Origin: Acidimicrobiia bacterium
GTDB lineage: Bacteria > Actinomycetota > Acidimicrobiia > Acidimicrobiales > Poriferisodalaceae
NCBI GenBank assembly: GCA_026983855.1
Contig: JALSTE010000019.1
Coordinates: 1-25,076, forward strand
Direction: 5' to 3'
Length of the DNA stretch: 25,076 nt
Shown here: positions 1 to 8,332 of the stretch, one piece after another
How the letters are laid out: each line of letters starts with the position of its first letter
How positions within the stretch are numbered: the stretch's first letter is position 1
Program-made: the position numbers and the translations under genes
The notes under the pieces: model-generated
Databases searched by the model: none
The model's input: only the letters and a program-made list of their open reading frames with translations
Told to the model about the DNA's origin: nothing

Positions 1-657
1 GTGGGAGGCGACGTCGCCGGTGAGGAGGTCACGGGTGACTATCCCCGCCGCCCGGCCGTCCTTGACCACCAGCTCCAGCATCTCGCTTCGGGTGTGGAGG
101 GTGACGTTGCCCTGGGCGATCTGGCGGGCCAGGGCCTGGTAGGCACCCAGCAGGAGTTGCTGGCCGGTCTGACCCCGGGCGTAGAACGTACGCGACACCT
201 GGGCCCCGCCGAAGGAACGGTTGGCCAGCAGGCCCCCGTACTCACGGGCGAAGGGCACCCCCTGGGCGGTGCACTGGTCGATGATGTCCACCGACACCTG
301 GGCCAGGCGGTAGGTGTTGGCCTCCCGGCTGCGGTAGTCACCGCCCTTGATGGTGTCGTAGAACAGCCGGAAGACCGAGTCGCCGTCGTTCTGGTAGTTC
401 TTGGCGGCGTTGATACCGCCCTGGGCGGCGATCGAGTGGGCCCGTCGGGGGCTGTCGGCGTAGGTGTAGACGTGCACCTTGTAGCCGAGTTCGGAGAGGG
501 TCGCCGCCGCTGAGGCCCCGGCCAGTCCGGTGCCGACGACGATGATCTCGTACTTGCGCTTGTTGGAGGGGTTGACCAGGCGGGTGTCGAACTTGTGCTT
601 GTCCCACTTCTCGGCGAGCGGGCCGGAGGGAACCTTCGAATCGAGAACGTTGCTCAA
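1..657 (-). CDS. sdhA: Succinate dehydrogenase/fumarate reductase flavoprotein subunit, N-terminal 219 residues (cut by window edge)
   Basis: Flavoprotein of respiratory complex II, which oxidises succinate to fumarate and passes electrons through FAD to the iron-sulfur subunit. Seen: a Rossmann FAD-binding motif GTGLAGA starting at Gly42, and RAHSIAAQGGIN with His74 as the expected covalent-FAD histidine. The sequence continues in the family pattern (GGDYRSREANTYRLA, GVPFAREYGG, SRTFYARGQTGQQ). The start is TTG at 657-655 (protein begins MSNVLDSK); it is preceded by TAGGAG, in which the TAG is also the stop codon of sdhC, so the two genes are 9 bp apart and probably translationally linked. 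The N-terminus and the single sdhC partner fit the b558-type, FrdA-like SDH found in Actinobacteria, Bacteroidetes and Chlorobi. The C-terminal two thirds, and any sdhB, lie outside the window. Confidence 0.95.
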   Translation of the reverse strand, partial: MSNVLDSKVPSGPLAEKWDKHKFDTRLVNPSNKRKYEIIVVGTGLAGASAAATLSELGYKVHVYTYADSPRRAHSIAAQGGINAAKNYQNDGDSVFRLFYDTIKGGDYRSREANTYRLAQVSVDIIDQCTAQGVPFAREYGGLLANRSFGGAQVSRTFYARGQTGQQLLLGAYQALARQIAQGNVTLHTRSEMLELVVKDGRAAGIVTRDLLTGDVASH

Positions 658-666
658 GGGAATCTC

Positions 667-1422
667 CTAGCCGAGTGAGACGATGCCGAACTGGACCGCC
701 AGGGGGTAGCTCACGTTTATCGCCGTGACCGACAGGGCCACCGCGGCGGCGATGTAGGGACGCAGGGTCCTCACCCGCTCGTTGTTCACCCCGATGCTCT
801 GGAACATCGAGGAGGCTCCGTGGAACAGGTGCAGTCCCAGGGCCAGGTTGGCCAGGATGTAGATGATCGCCACCGGCACCCGTTCGAAACTGTGGACCAG
901 GTTGGCGTACACGTCGCCCCGCACGAAGTCGGGGTTCACCGTGCCCCAGGTCAGGTCGGCCAGGTGGAACAGCAGGTACAGGGCGATGACCACACCGGTG
1001 TAGCGCATGGTCTTGGCCGCGAAGTCCACGGCGATGTAGTCCCGGGGGGACTCGTACTTCTCCGGCCGGGCCCGGTGGTTCATGCGGGTGAGGCTGTAGG
1101 CGGAGTGGATGTGCAGGGCGAAGGCGGCGATCAGGCCGAATCTCATGATCCACAGCAGGTGGGTGCGGGGCACCAGGTGACCCCCGAGGTCACGCAGGGC
1201 CTCGCCGTAGCTGTTGATGGATTCGGGGCCGATGTACATCTTGAGGTTGCCCAGGGCGTGGACGATCACGAAGCCCATGATCATCATGCCGGTGATGGCC
1301 ATCACCCACTTCTTGCCCACGGCGGAGCGGTAGAACTGGACCACCCACGGTGCCGGTCGTCGTGGTGAGGGGTTTACCTTCGGACCTCCCCCTCCCGGGG
1401 TGGGTCTGGTGGTGACTGCCAT
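667..1422 (-). CDS. sdhC: Succinate dehydrogenase cytochrome b subunit (b558 family), 251 aa
   Basis: Membrane anchor of complex II, carrying haem and the quinone site. Seen: about five hydrophobic helices after a short Pro/Gly-rich cytoplasmic N-terminus. Histidines stand in or beside the helices as expected for haem ligands (FVIVHALGNLKMY, FALHIHSAYSL, LYLLFHLADLTWG, LGLHLFHGASSMFQS). The length fits the single-polypeptide SdhC_b558 family rather than the SdhC+SdhD pair. ATG start at 1422 is preceded by GGAGG at about 8-nt spacing. It is the first gene of the operon and its TAG stop forms part of the sdhA ribosome-binding site. In this family the iron-sulfur gene normally follows sdhA; that part is not visible here. 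Confidence 0.93.
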   Translation of the reverse strand: MAVTTRPTPGGGGPKVNPSPRRPAPWVVQFYRSAVGKKWVMAITGMMIMGFVIVHALGNLKMYIGPESINSYGEALRDLGGHLVPRTHLLWIMRFGLIAAFALHIHSAYSLTRMNHRARPEKYESPRDYIAVDFAAKTMRYTGVVIALYLLFHLADLTWGTVNPDFVRGDVYANLVHSFERVPVAIIYILANLALGLHLFHGASSMFQSIGVNNERVRTLRPYIAAAVALSVTAINVSYPLAVQFGIVSLG

Positions 1423-1501
1423 CGGCGTCTGCCTCCGTGATCATGTCGGACACGCCCAGTTGGCGCGCGTCGGGCCGGAACGGCGGAACCGGCCCGATCC
1501 G

Positions 1502-1507
1502 AAGGTA
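1502..1507 (-). promoter_or_regulatory. Possible -10 element (TACCTT) for sdhCA
   Basis: In the 169-bp gap between the GH2 gene and sdhC, the minus strand reads TACCTT, a TANNNT-type -10, about 80 nt before the sdhC ATG. A 7-bp inverted repeat (GGGCCGG at 1472-1478 with CCGGCCC at 1489-1495) would lie at the start of the transcript. No convincing -35 is visible, so this is tentative. Confidence 0.3.
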
Positions 1508-1591
1508 CTCCCACCGGAGGGGGGCGGCGAACCGAGCGGGGTGGCGGTATCGGTCGGGTGGTGTTTCAGGTGGGGTCCGGTGATCCGGGAA

Positions 1592-3898
1592 CTAGATGGC
1601 GGGGTCGGGGTGGACAGTGGCCACGTAGGTGTTGGACACCCGGATTCGGTCGTCCCCGTCATCCACCCGTAGGGAGAGATCCAGCCTGATCCGTCCCGAG
1701 GTGGCGGGCACCTCGAAGTCCAGGACCCCAGTCCGGGTGACCGAGTCGGCGGGTAGGTCCCCACCGAATTCCCACTTCAACTCGCCCTCCCGCCACGACA
1801 GCCGGACCTCCAGCCCGACCCCGCGCAGCTCCCTTCTGAGATCCGACACCGTGTGCACCCTGAGCCTGAGCCGGGTTCGGGGGGCGATGGGGGAGGGAAT
1901 GGGATCGGCCACGACGATCACCGGCCGACAGGCGTCCCTCAGGGCGGCCCAGCCCTCCTTGGGGACCCGACGGTGATCCAGCACCGAGCATGAGATCATC
2001 GGAGCGGCGTCGGCGAACAGGAACTGGCAGAAGCCGCCGGTGGGTCGGTACTTGAGACGCCGGAGGGTCTCCACCTGTCGGCGGATGAGCTCCCCCTGGT
2101 ACTCACGGGTGGCCCGGGCCCAGCCCTCGAAGTCGGCGTGACCCTCGTGGGGTACGTAGTGGTCGAGGAGTTCGAACTGGAGTCCGTGTCGTCGGGACAG
2201 TTCCTCCCAGTCGAGTCGGGGCCATGAGGGCGGGTCCACGAAAGGGGGGTCAGCCGGCACCGCCTGGGCCCCGAACTCCCCGACGAAGCGGACCAGGCGT
2301 GGCATCCGGGCCGCGAGGGTGGCCAGATCATCCACCCGGCCCTGGAACCAACCGAAGTAGAGATGGCTGTCGGTGCCCGAGAGCTGGGGGGGATGGGGCA
2401 GGACCCCCGAGTGGGGGACCACCGGACGGGAGGGGTCGGCCTTCTCGATCGCCCGGCGGACGGTCCGGTCCAGCACGGTCCGGTTCCAGTTCGGGAGCTC
2501 CTGGGCCATGAGACCGCGACGGAAGAACCTCTTGGTCGGGTCGGCGTCGCTGCGGTGTCCGGGTCGGACATCGGTGGGCACCGGTTCGTTGTGGCCGCAC
2601 CAGATGACGATCGAGGAGTGGTGGGCCAGCATGTCGACCATGGCCCGGGCCTGGCGGGCCGCCTGTTCGCGGATACCACGGGCGTAGCCCCACTGCAGCG
2701 GGAAGTCCTGCCAGATCAGCATCCCCACCCGGTCGGCCTCGCGGTAGAACTCCGGCTTGGTGACGTGCCCGTGCACCCGGACCAGGTCCAGGCCGGTCTG
2801 GACGGCGAGATCGAGGTCCCGGGCGAAGTCGGCCGATCCGGTGGAGGCCAGGTCGGCGTCAACCGGGCCCATGTTGGTGCCCTTGAGGAACATCTGCTCG
2901 CCGTTGACCGAGGCGATCCAGTTGCGGAGCTTGAAGTGGCGCAGACCCATGCGCCGTTTCCGGACGTGACTGAGCCTTCCCGCCAGGAGGACCTCCACCC
3001 TCAGGTCGTACATCGGCTGTCCGCCGAGGGAGTGGGGCCACCAGAGTTCGGGTTCCTCCACCGCCACCCGCCATTCGATGGTGTTGGAACCGGCGGAGAG
3101 GAGATGCTCGTCACCCGTGTCGAGGATGTCGCCCGCGGGGATCGCCCCGGCGGTGTCGATGAGGGTCCGGATGGTCACCGTGTGGGTGGCCACGGAGTCC
3201 AGTTCGGCGTGGAACTGGATGATGGCCCGCTCCTCGTCGGCCTCCACGACCATGCACCGGAGCACTGACAACCTCACCGGTCCGGTCCTCTCCAGTCGGA
3301 CCGGGCGCCAGAGCCCACCGGGGTTCAGATCGGGATCGAGGCAGTCCCAGTGCTGGAGTATTCCGGTGATGTTGCGTTTGGCCCTCAGGTCGGTGGGTCG
3401 GGCGCAGGTGGCTTCCACCGCCAGCAGGTGTTCCGACCGGTCGGCCAGGGCCGGGGTGACCTCGAAGCAGTGGGGCATGAAGTAGCCCTCGGTGTCGCCC
3501 AGGTAGGTGCCGTCCAGCCAGACGTCGCCCTGGTAGCACAACCCGTCGAGGACCAGCCACCGCCTCTCCCCCGGGGCCGGGGACCCGGCCTCGAACCGGC
3601 GGCGGTACAGCACCGCCTCGGCGTCCTCGAACCCGGAGGTGCTCCGCCAGTGCGACGGGACCGCCACGTCCACCCAGTCACCGGGGGTCTCCTCCTCGGA
3701 GAAGGTCCGCCGCAGATCCTCCTCGGCCCGGGCCATGGACCAGACGCCCGACAGATCCCGGCTCGGGGGGCCGCCACCGGAGTTCCGGGCGCCGATGTCC
3801 GACGTCGGTGGTCGGTGGGTGGCCGCGGTGTCGGCTGAATGTCTTCGGGAAACCCCGTCGGGCCGATCAGGTCCGGAGGGAGGGAGGGGATCGGTCAT
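1592..3898 (-). CDS. Glycoside hydrolase family 2 protein (beta-mannosidase / exo-beta-glycosidase-like), 768 aa
   Basis: Retaining exo-glycosidase of the GH2 type. Seen: an N-terminal jelly-roll sugar-binding region (about residues 50-200, with GDVWLDGTYLGDTEGYF), an immunoglobulin-like middle (about 205-310), then a TIM barrel. The acid/base glutamate is E438 in WCGHNEP and the nucleophile candidate is E541 in FVGEFGAQ; WQDFPLQWGY upstream resembles the WQDF motif of beta-mannosidases and exo-glucosaminidases. No signal peptide is seen, so it is probably cytoplasmic and acts on imported oligosaccharide. The reading frame extends 20 codons further to a GTG at 3958, but that extension lies inside the tandem repeat and is low-complexity (Pro-rich). 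I prefer the ATG at 3898, preceded by AGGAG though at a long spacing of about 12 nt. The substrate cannot be settled from sequence; beta-mannoside is the best guess. Confidence 0.85.
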   Translation of the reverse strand: MTDPLPPSGPDRPDGVSRRHSADTAATHRPPTSDIGARNSGGGPPSRDLSGVWSMARAEEDLRRTFSEEETPGDWVDVAVPSHWRSTSGFEDAEAVLYRRRFEAGSPAPGERRWLVLDGLCYQGDVWLDGTYLGDTEGYFMPHCFEVTPALADRSEHLLAVEATCARPTDLRAKRNITGILQHWDCLDPDLNPGGLWRPVRLERTGPVRLSVLRCMVVEADEERAIIQFHAELDSVATHTVTIRTLIDTAGAIPAGDILDTGDEHLLSAGSNTIEWRVAVEEPELWWPHSLGGQPMYDLRVEVLLAGRLSHVRKRRMGLRHFKLRNWIASVNGEQMFLKGTNMGPVDADLASTGSADFARDLDLAVQTGLDLVRVHGHVTKPEFYREADRVGMLIWQDFPLQWGYARGIREQAARQARAMVDMLAHHSSIVIWCGHNEPVPTDVRPGHRSDADPTKRFFRRGLMAQELPNWNRTVLDRTVRRAIEKADPSRPVVPHSGVLPHPPQLSGTDSHLYFGWFQGRVDDLATLAARMPRLVRFVGEFGAQAVPADPPFVDPPSWPRLDWEELSRRHGLQFELLDHYVPHEGHADFEGWARATREYQGELIRRQVETLRRLKYRPTGGFCQFLFADAAPMISCSVLDHRRVPKEGWAALRDACRPVIVVADPIPSPIAPRTRLRLRVHTVSDLRRELRGVGLEVRLSWREGELKWEFGGDLPADSVTRTGVLDFEVPATSGRIRLDLSLRVDDGDDRIRVSNTYVATVHPDPAI

Positions 3899-3949
3899 CG
3901 GGGCGGGGATCTCCTGGTGGGGCTCGGTGGACACCGGGGGGAGGGGGGA

Positions 3950-4079
3950 GGGAGCCACCCTTGACGGTACCGGTAGCGGTGGAACGCCGGTGGGTGTGGC
4001 CGGTGCAGGGGGCAGGGAGCCACCCTTGACGGTACCGGTAGCGGTGGAACGCCGGTGGGTGTGGCCGGTGGAGGGGGCA
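3950..4079. repeat. 65-bp tandem duplication, two copies
   Basis: Copy 1 is 3950-4014 and copy 2 is 4015-4079. They differ at a single base (C at 4006, G at 4071). Each copy contains TTGACGGTACCGGTAGCGG, which includes a TTGACG hexamer and a GGTACC palindrome. The duplication fills the divergent intergenic region between the GH2 gene (minus) and the AAA ATPase gene (plus). Near identity points to a recent event or to ongoing slippage or recombination. Confidence 0.95.
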
Positions 4080-4112
4080 GGAGGCCCCGCCGGGGAGGTT
4101 CGGGGGCGGCGG

Positions 4113-4140
4113 TTGTATGTGGTTGAGGTGCGGTTAGCCT
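4113..4140 (+). promoter_or_regulatory. Probable leaderless promoter of the AAA/GNAT/VWA operon
   Basis: TTGTAT (4113-4118), a 16-bp spacer and TAGCCT (4135-4140) resemble -35 and -10 elements. The ATG follows 6 nt after the -10, so transcription should begin at or next to the start codon. No Shine-Dalgarno sequence lies in the few bases between. Confidence 0.55.
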
Positions 4141-4146
4141 GCGGCC

Positions 4147-5547
4147 ATGGACAGACCGGGGACCTTGGGGGAGCTGCGGAAGTCGGGATGGGAGTCCGTC
4201 CCGGTGAAGGAGGAGATCCGGCGCAACGCCGTGTCCCGCATCAGGAACGGGGAACCGCTGTTCGAGGGGGTGCTGGGGTATGAGAACACCGTCCTCCCCC
4301 AGCTCGAGAACGCGGTGCTGGCCGGTCACGACGTGATCTTCCTGGGTGAGCGGGGACAGGCCAAGACCCGCATGATCAGGTCCCTGACCGGCCTGCTGGA
4401 CGAGTGGATGCCCATCGTCGCCGGGTCGGAGATAAACGACGATCCCTACGCCCCGGTGTCCCGCCACGCCCGGAGCCTGGTGGCGGAGATGGGCGAACAG
4501 ACCCCGATCACGTGGGTGAACCGCGACGACAGGTTCGGCGAGAAACTGGCCACCCCCGACACCTCGATCGCCGATCTGATCGGCGAGGTGGATCCCATCA
4601 AGATCGCCGAGGGCCGCTACCTCTCCGATGAACTGACCCTCCACTACGGCCTGGTTCCCCGGACCAACCGGGGGGTGTTCGCGCTCAACGAGCTCCCGGA
4701 CCTGGCCGAGAGGATCCAGGTGGGTCTGCTGAACGTGCTCGAGGAGCGCGACGTCCAGATCCGGGGTCACAAGGTGCGCCTCCCCCTCGACGTCATGCTG
4801 GTCGCGTCGGCCAACCCCGAGGACTACACCAACCGGGGACGGATCATCACCCCGTTGAAGGATCGCTTCGGGAGCCAGATCCGCACCCACTATCCCCTCG
4901 ACGTCGACATCGAGATGGACATCGCCCGCCAGGAGATAACCCCCCTTCGGGCCGAGGGTCTCACCACCTCCCTGCCCGACCACATGATCGAGATCGTGGC
5001 CGCCTTCTCCCACGTGGCCCGGTCCAGTCCCCACGTGAATCACCGGTCGGGGGTCTCGGTCCGGATGACGGTGGCCAACCTCGAGGTGCTCATGGCCAAT
5101 GCCGCCCGGAGGGCCCTGAGGACCGGGGAGACCCACGCGGTGCCAAGGGTGAGCGATCTCGACTCCCTGGTGGCGTCCACCGCCGGCAAGATCGAGATCG
5201 ACACCTTCGAGGAGGGTCGGGAGTCCCATCTGGTGGAGCAGATGCTCCGTCAGGCCGTCCTGGAGGTGTTCCGGCGTCACTTCCAACCCCGTGAGTTCGT
5301 CGACGTCCTCACGGCCTTCGAGGCCGGGCGGGTGGTGCACGCCGGTGACGACCTGGCCGCCGCCGACTACGCCGGCCTCCTTTCCGACATCCCCGCCCTG
5401 GCCCCGATGGTCACCCGTCTCGTCGATGGCGAGGACCCGGCCATGGTGGCCAGCGCGGTGGAGCTGATCCTGGAGGGCCTGCACCTTTCCCAGCGCCTGA
5501 ACAAGGACGCCCTGGGGTCACGGGCGACCTACCGGGGTCGGGGCTGA
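4147..5547 (+). CDS. MoxR/ChlI-like AAA+ ATPase, 466 aa
   Basis: Ring-type AAA+ ATPase of the magnesium-chelatase I/MoxR branch, presumed to remodel a target together with the VWA protein encoded two genes on. Seen: Walker A GERGQAKT (67-74), with Ala before the Lys as in MoxR proteins; a Walker B-like segment GVFALNELPDL where Asn181-Glu182 replaces Asp-Glu; RIQVGLLNVLEERDVQIRG; sensor 1 in ASANPEDYTNRG (Asn223); and the ITPLKDRFGSQIRTHYP block. These are typical of an uncharacterised 450-500 aa family often annotated as ChlI-like. The C-terminal third is helical. It is the first gene of a tight operon: its stop lies 4 bp before the GNAT start. True Mg-chelatase function is unlikely because no bch/chl genes are nearby. 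Confidence 0.9.
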   Translation: MDRPGTLGELRKSGWESVPVKEEIRRNAVSRIRNGEPLFEGVLGYENTVLPQLENAVLAGHDVIFLGERGQAKTRMIRSLTGLLDEWMPIVAGSEINDDPYAPVSRHARSLVAEMGEQTPITWVNRDDRFGEKLATPDTSIADLIGEVDPIKIAEGRYLSDELTLHYGLVPRTNRGVFALNELPDLAERIQVGLLNVLEERDVQIRGHKVRLPLDVMLVASANPEDYTNRGRIITPLKDRFGSQIRTHYPLDVDIEMDIARQEITPLRAEGLTTSLPDHMIEIVAAFSHVARSSPHVNHRSGVSVRMTVANLEVLMANAARRALRTGETHAVPRVSDLDSLVASTAGKIEIDTFEEGRESHLVEQMLRQAVLEVFRRHFQPREFVDVLTAFEAGRVVHAGDDLAAADYAGLLSDIPALAPMVTRLVDGEDPAMVASAVELILEGLHLSQRLNKDALGSRATYRGRG

Positions 5548-5551
5548 CCCG

Positions 5552-6190
5552 GTGCCGGGGGCATCACCGGAACCCCTGGTCCGCCGGGCCCGGGCCGCGG
5601 ATCTGGCCGGTGCGGTGGAGGCCCTCGTGGAGGCCTTCACCAACGACCCGTTCTTCGGTTGGGCCCTCGACCGTGGTACCGGCACCCGGGCCACGGCCGT
5701 GCATCGGACCCGGCTCGGCACCTGGATGCGACACGCGGTCAAGGCCGCCCACGGGATGGGACACTGCTTCTTGGTCGAGGACGAAGCAGCGGGGTCGGCC
5801 CGGGCCGCGGCCCTGTGGGCCCCACCCGACCTGAGCTTCTTCGGGCCGGAGCGGTGGAGCGCGGTCTGGTCGCTCGTCGAGGGCAGCAACGGTCCCCGCT
5901 CGGGTCTGGTCGGGGAGGGGTTCTCCCTCATCGCCGAGCAGCACCCCGAGGTGCCCCACTACTACCTCAGCACGGTCGGCGTCAGGCAGCGGCACCGCGG
6001 TGGGGGCCTGGGCTCGGCTCTGCTCGGACGGGTCCTGTCCGTGTGCGACCGGGAGGGGGTGGGGGCCTATCTGGAGTCGTCCAACCCGGAGAACGTCGGG
6101 CTCTACGAGAGGCACGGATTCAGCGTGCGGGCCGAGTTGACCATGCCGGAGGGACCACTGGTCATTCCCATGTGGCGGGATCCCCGATGA
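5552..6190 (+). CDS. GNAT-family N-acetyltransferase, 212 aa
   Basis: Acyl-CoA-dependent N-acetyltransferase. Seen: the fold starts with VRRARAADLAGAVEALVEAF; the acetyl-CoA pyrophosphate loop (motif A) is VGVRQRHRGGGLGSALLG (142-159); the C-terminal part YLESSNPENVGLYERHGF is the usual GNAT motif B. Start is GTG at 5552, 4 bp after the ATPase stop; its end overlaps the VWA start by 4 bp (ATGA), so it is embedded in the operon and likely translationally coupled. The substrate is unknown. The position suggests it could acetylate an operon partner or the complex's target, but an unrelated small-molecule substrate is equally possible from sequence alone. Confidence 0.88.
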   Translation: MPGASPEPLVRRARAADLAGAVEALVEAFTNDPFFGWALDRGTGTRATAVHRTRLGTWMRHAVKAAHGMGHCFLVEDEAAGSARAAALWAPPDLSFFGPERWSAVWSLVEGSNGPRSGLVGEGFSLIAEQHPEVPHYYLSTVGVRQRHRGGGLGSALLGRVLSVCDREGVGAYLESSNPENVGLYERHGFSVRAELTMPEGPLVIPMWRDPR

Positions 6191-8199
6191 CGGGTCGGGG
6201 ACGTTTCGCCTACTCGGCGTGGGACGGAACCCAGGTGGGGTTCAGCTACGACGCCGATGGCCTGCTCGGGGAGATCACCGACGATCTTCTCTACCACGGC
6301 GACATCAACGCCGCCCTCCGCCGGCTCATGCAGGAGGGGATGACCGACGCCGACGGCAACAGGATGCAGGGCCTGAGGGAACTGCTGGAACAGCTCAAGG
6401 CGGAGAGGGCGGCCCGTCTGGACAACTACGACCTGGGCGGCATCTACGATGAGATCTCCGAGCAGTTGGACGAGGTGGTCGAAACCGAACGGGAGGCGCT
6501 GGAGGACTTCCTGGCCGAGGCCCGGATGTCCGATGACGCCCGCCGGGAGGAGATCGCCACCCGCTCCGCCGCCGACCGGCGACTTCAGCTGGACATGCTG
6601 GCCCCGGACCTGGCGGGGAAGGTGAGGGACCTCCAGGCCTATGAGTTCGTCTCCCCCGAGGCCCGGGAGAGGTTCACTGAACTGGTCGAAGAACTACGGC
6701 GGGAGCTGGCCCAGAGTTACTTCGACCAGGTGTCCGGCGCCATGTCGGACATGTCGGCGGAGGACATGGATCGAACCAAGGACATGCTGGCCGAGCTGAA
6801 CCGCATGCTCGAGCAGAGGTCCCGGGGGGAGGAACCGGACTTCGACGGATTCATGGAGCGCTACGGCGACTTCTTCCCCGAGGGGCCCGAGACCCTCGAC
6901 GAGTTGCTGGAGGCCATGGCCCGGCGCATGGCGGCGATGTCGGCGATGTTGAACTCCATGACACCCGAGCAGCGGGCCCAGCTCCAGGGTCTGGCCCAGC
7001 AACTGCTCGAGGACATGGACCTGAGATGGCAGGTCGATCAGCTGGCCGACAACCTGCGCCAGGCCTTTCCCGACGCCGGGTGGGACAACGGCTACCAGTT
7101 CTCCGGTGACAATCCCCTCGGGATGGCCCAGGGCACCCAGATGATGCAGGAGCTGGGCGAGTTGGATCAGCTCCGGCAGTTGCTGCAGTCGGCGTCCACC
7201 CCGGGGGCCCTGGCCGATGTGGACCTGGAGCGGGTCCGGAGGCTGATGGGTGACGAGGCGGCCGACAGTCTGGGTCAGATGTCGGAGATGGCCCGGGCCC
7301 TCGAGCGGGCCGGGTTGCTCGAGTCCCGGGAGGGCCGACTCGAGCTCACCCCGCTGGCCATCCGTCGACTGGGCCGCAACGCCCTCGATGAGCTGTTCTC
7401 CAAGCTGAACCGGGATCATTTCGGTGGCCACCGCATGGATTCTCTGGGTGTGGGTCACGAGAGGGCCTATGAGACCAAGCCCCACGAGTACGGTGACCCC
7501 TTCGCCCTCAACATCGAGCAGACGGTCCGCAACGCGGTGAGGCGTCAGGGGGTCGGCACCCCCGTGACCCTGGCCCCGGAGGACTTCGAGATCGAGCGGA
7601 CCGAGCGGACCACCCGGGCGTCGACCGTGCTCATGATCGACCTCTCGTTGTCCATGCCCATGAGGGACAACTTCCTGCCGGCCAAGAAGGTGGCCATGGC
7701 CCTCCACTCGCTGATCTCGGGACAGTTTCCCCGCGACTACATGGGGATGGTCGGCTTCGCCGAGTCGGCCCGAGAGCTCCGTCCCGAGGAGCTGCCGGAG
7801 GTGTCGTGGGACTTCGCCTACGGAACGAACATGGCCCACGGTTTCATGATTGCCCGGAGACTCCTCGGCCGGCAGGGTGGCACCAAGCAGATAATCATGA
7901 TCACCGATGGTGAGCCCACGGCCCACCTACTCCCCAGCGGTGAGGTCTACTTCAACTACCCCCCGGTCCGGGCCACCGTCGACGCCACGCTCAGGGAGGT
8001 GGCCAGGTGCACCAGGGACGGCATCCGGATCAACACGTTCGTCCTGGACGCCACCAGCTACCTGAGGGAGTTCATGGAGAAGCTCACCCAGCTCAATGGG
8101 GGCCGGGTGTTCTTCACCTCCAACGACTCCCTGGGCGACTACGTGCTGGTCGACTTCGTGGAGAACAGGCGTAAGCTCTCGCACCGCCGCCGGGGCTGA
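6187..8199 (+). CDS. VWA-domain protein partnered with the MoxR-like ATPase, 670 aa
   Basis: Cytoplasmic protein with a long acidic, helical N-terminal region (about 1-470, rich in Glu, Leu, Met and Gln, likely partly coiled coil) and a C-terminal von Willebrand factor A domain. The MIDAS metal site is visible: DLSLS at 485-489 (D485, S487, S489), a Thr in YGTNMAHG, and D574 in ITDGEPT. Such VWA proteins form two-component machines with MoxR/ChlI ATPases, comparable to ChlI-ChlD. Start ATG 6187 overlaps the GNAT stop (ATGA); the frame is open further upstream, but that stretch is the shadow of the GNAT gene. No transmembrane segment or signal peptide is seen. The molecular target of this family is not established. 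Confidence 0.9.
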   Translation: MTGRGRFAYSAWDGTQVGFSYDADGLLGEITDDLLYHGDINAALRRLMQEGMTDADGNRMQGLRELLEQLKAERAARLDNYDLGGIYDEISEQLDEVVETEREALEDFLAEARMSDDARREEIATRSAADRRLQLDMLAPDLAGKVRDLQAYEFVSPEARERFTELVEELRRELAQSYFDQVSGAMSDMSAEDMDRTKDMLAELNRMLEQRSRGEEPDFDGFMERYGDFFPEGPETLDELLEAMARRMAAMSAMLNSMTPEQRAQLQGLAQQLLEDMDLRWQVDQLADNLRQAFPDAGWDNGYQFSGDNPLGMAQGTQMMQELGELDQLRQLLQSASTPGALADVDLERVRRLMGDEAADSLGQMSEMARALERAGLLESREGRLELTPLAIRRLGRNALDELFSKLNRDHFGGHRMDSLGVGHERAYETKPHEYGDPFALNIEQTVRNAVRRQGVGTPVTLAPEDFEIERTERTTRASTVLMIDLSLSMPMRDNFLPAKKVAMALHSLISGQFPRDYMGMVGFAESARELRPEELPEVSWDFAYGTNMAHGFMIARRLLGRQGGTKQIIMITDGEPTAHLLPSGEVYFNYPPVRATVDATLREVARCTRDGIRINTFVLDATSYLREFMEKLTQLNGGRVFFTSNDSLGDYVLVDFVENRRKLSHRRRG

Positions 8200-8316
8200 C
8201 CGCCCCTGAACAGTTACCGCCGAGGTCGCGGACGGTCGGGGATCGATTCCTAACAATGGGTCCGATCGCGGCCGACTCGAACCCCAGGTGTGGACCGCTG
8301 ACGGCCACCCGCCGCC

Positions 8317-8322
8317 TAGCCT
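8317..8322 (+). promoter_or_regulatory. -10 element (TAGCCT) of nhaA
   Basis: TAGCCT ends 10 nt before the nhaA ATG, identical in sequence to the -10 proposed for the AAA operon. If used, the transcript would have a leader of only about 4 nt, and the GAGGAA that looks like a Shine-Dalgarno (8323-8328) would mostly not be transcribed. The -35 is unclear. Confidence 0.45.
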
Positions 8323-8332
8323 GAGGAACGTC

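Noticed and set aside
3899..3958. N-terminal extension of the GH2 protein to GTG 3958
   Set aside because: It lies in the tandem repeat, is Pro-rich low-complexity, and the GTG has no spaced ribosome-binding site; ATG 3898 has AGGAG upstream.
3895..5484. 529-codon frame opposite the AAA ATPase gene
   Set aside because: Antisense shadow with His/Gly/Pro-rich composition, and it would span the duplicated intergenic repeat.
5659..6186. Upstream extension of the VWA frame
   Set aside because: It overlaps the well-supported GNAT gene in another frame; ATG 6187 in an ATGA overlap is the natural start.
4147..8199. Reading the AAA/VWA pair as magnesium chelatase for (bacterio)chlorophyll
   Set aside because: No other bch/chl genes in the window, no third large subunit, and the sequences fit the general MoxR/VWA type.
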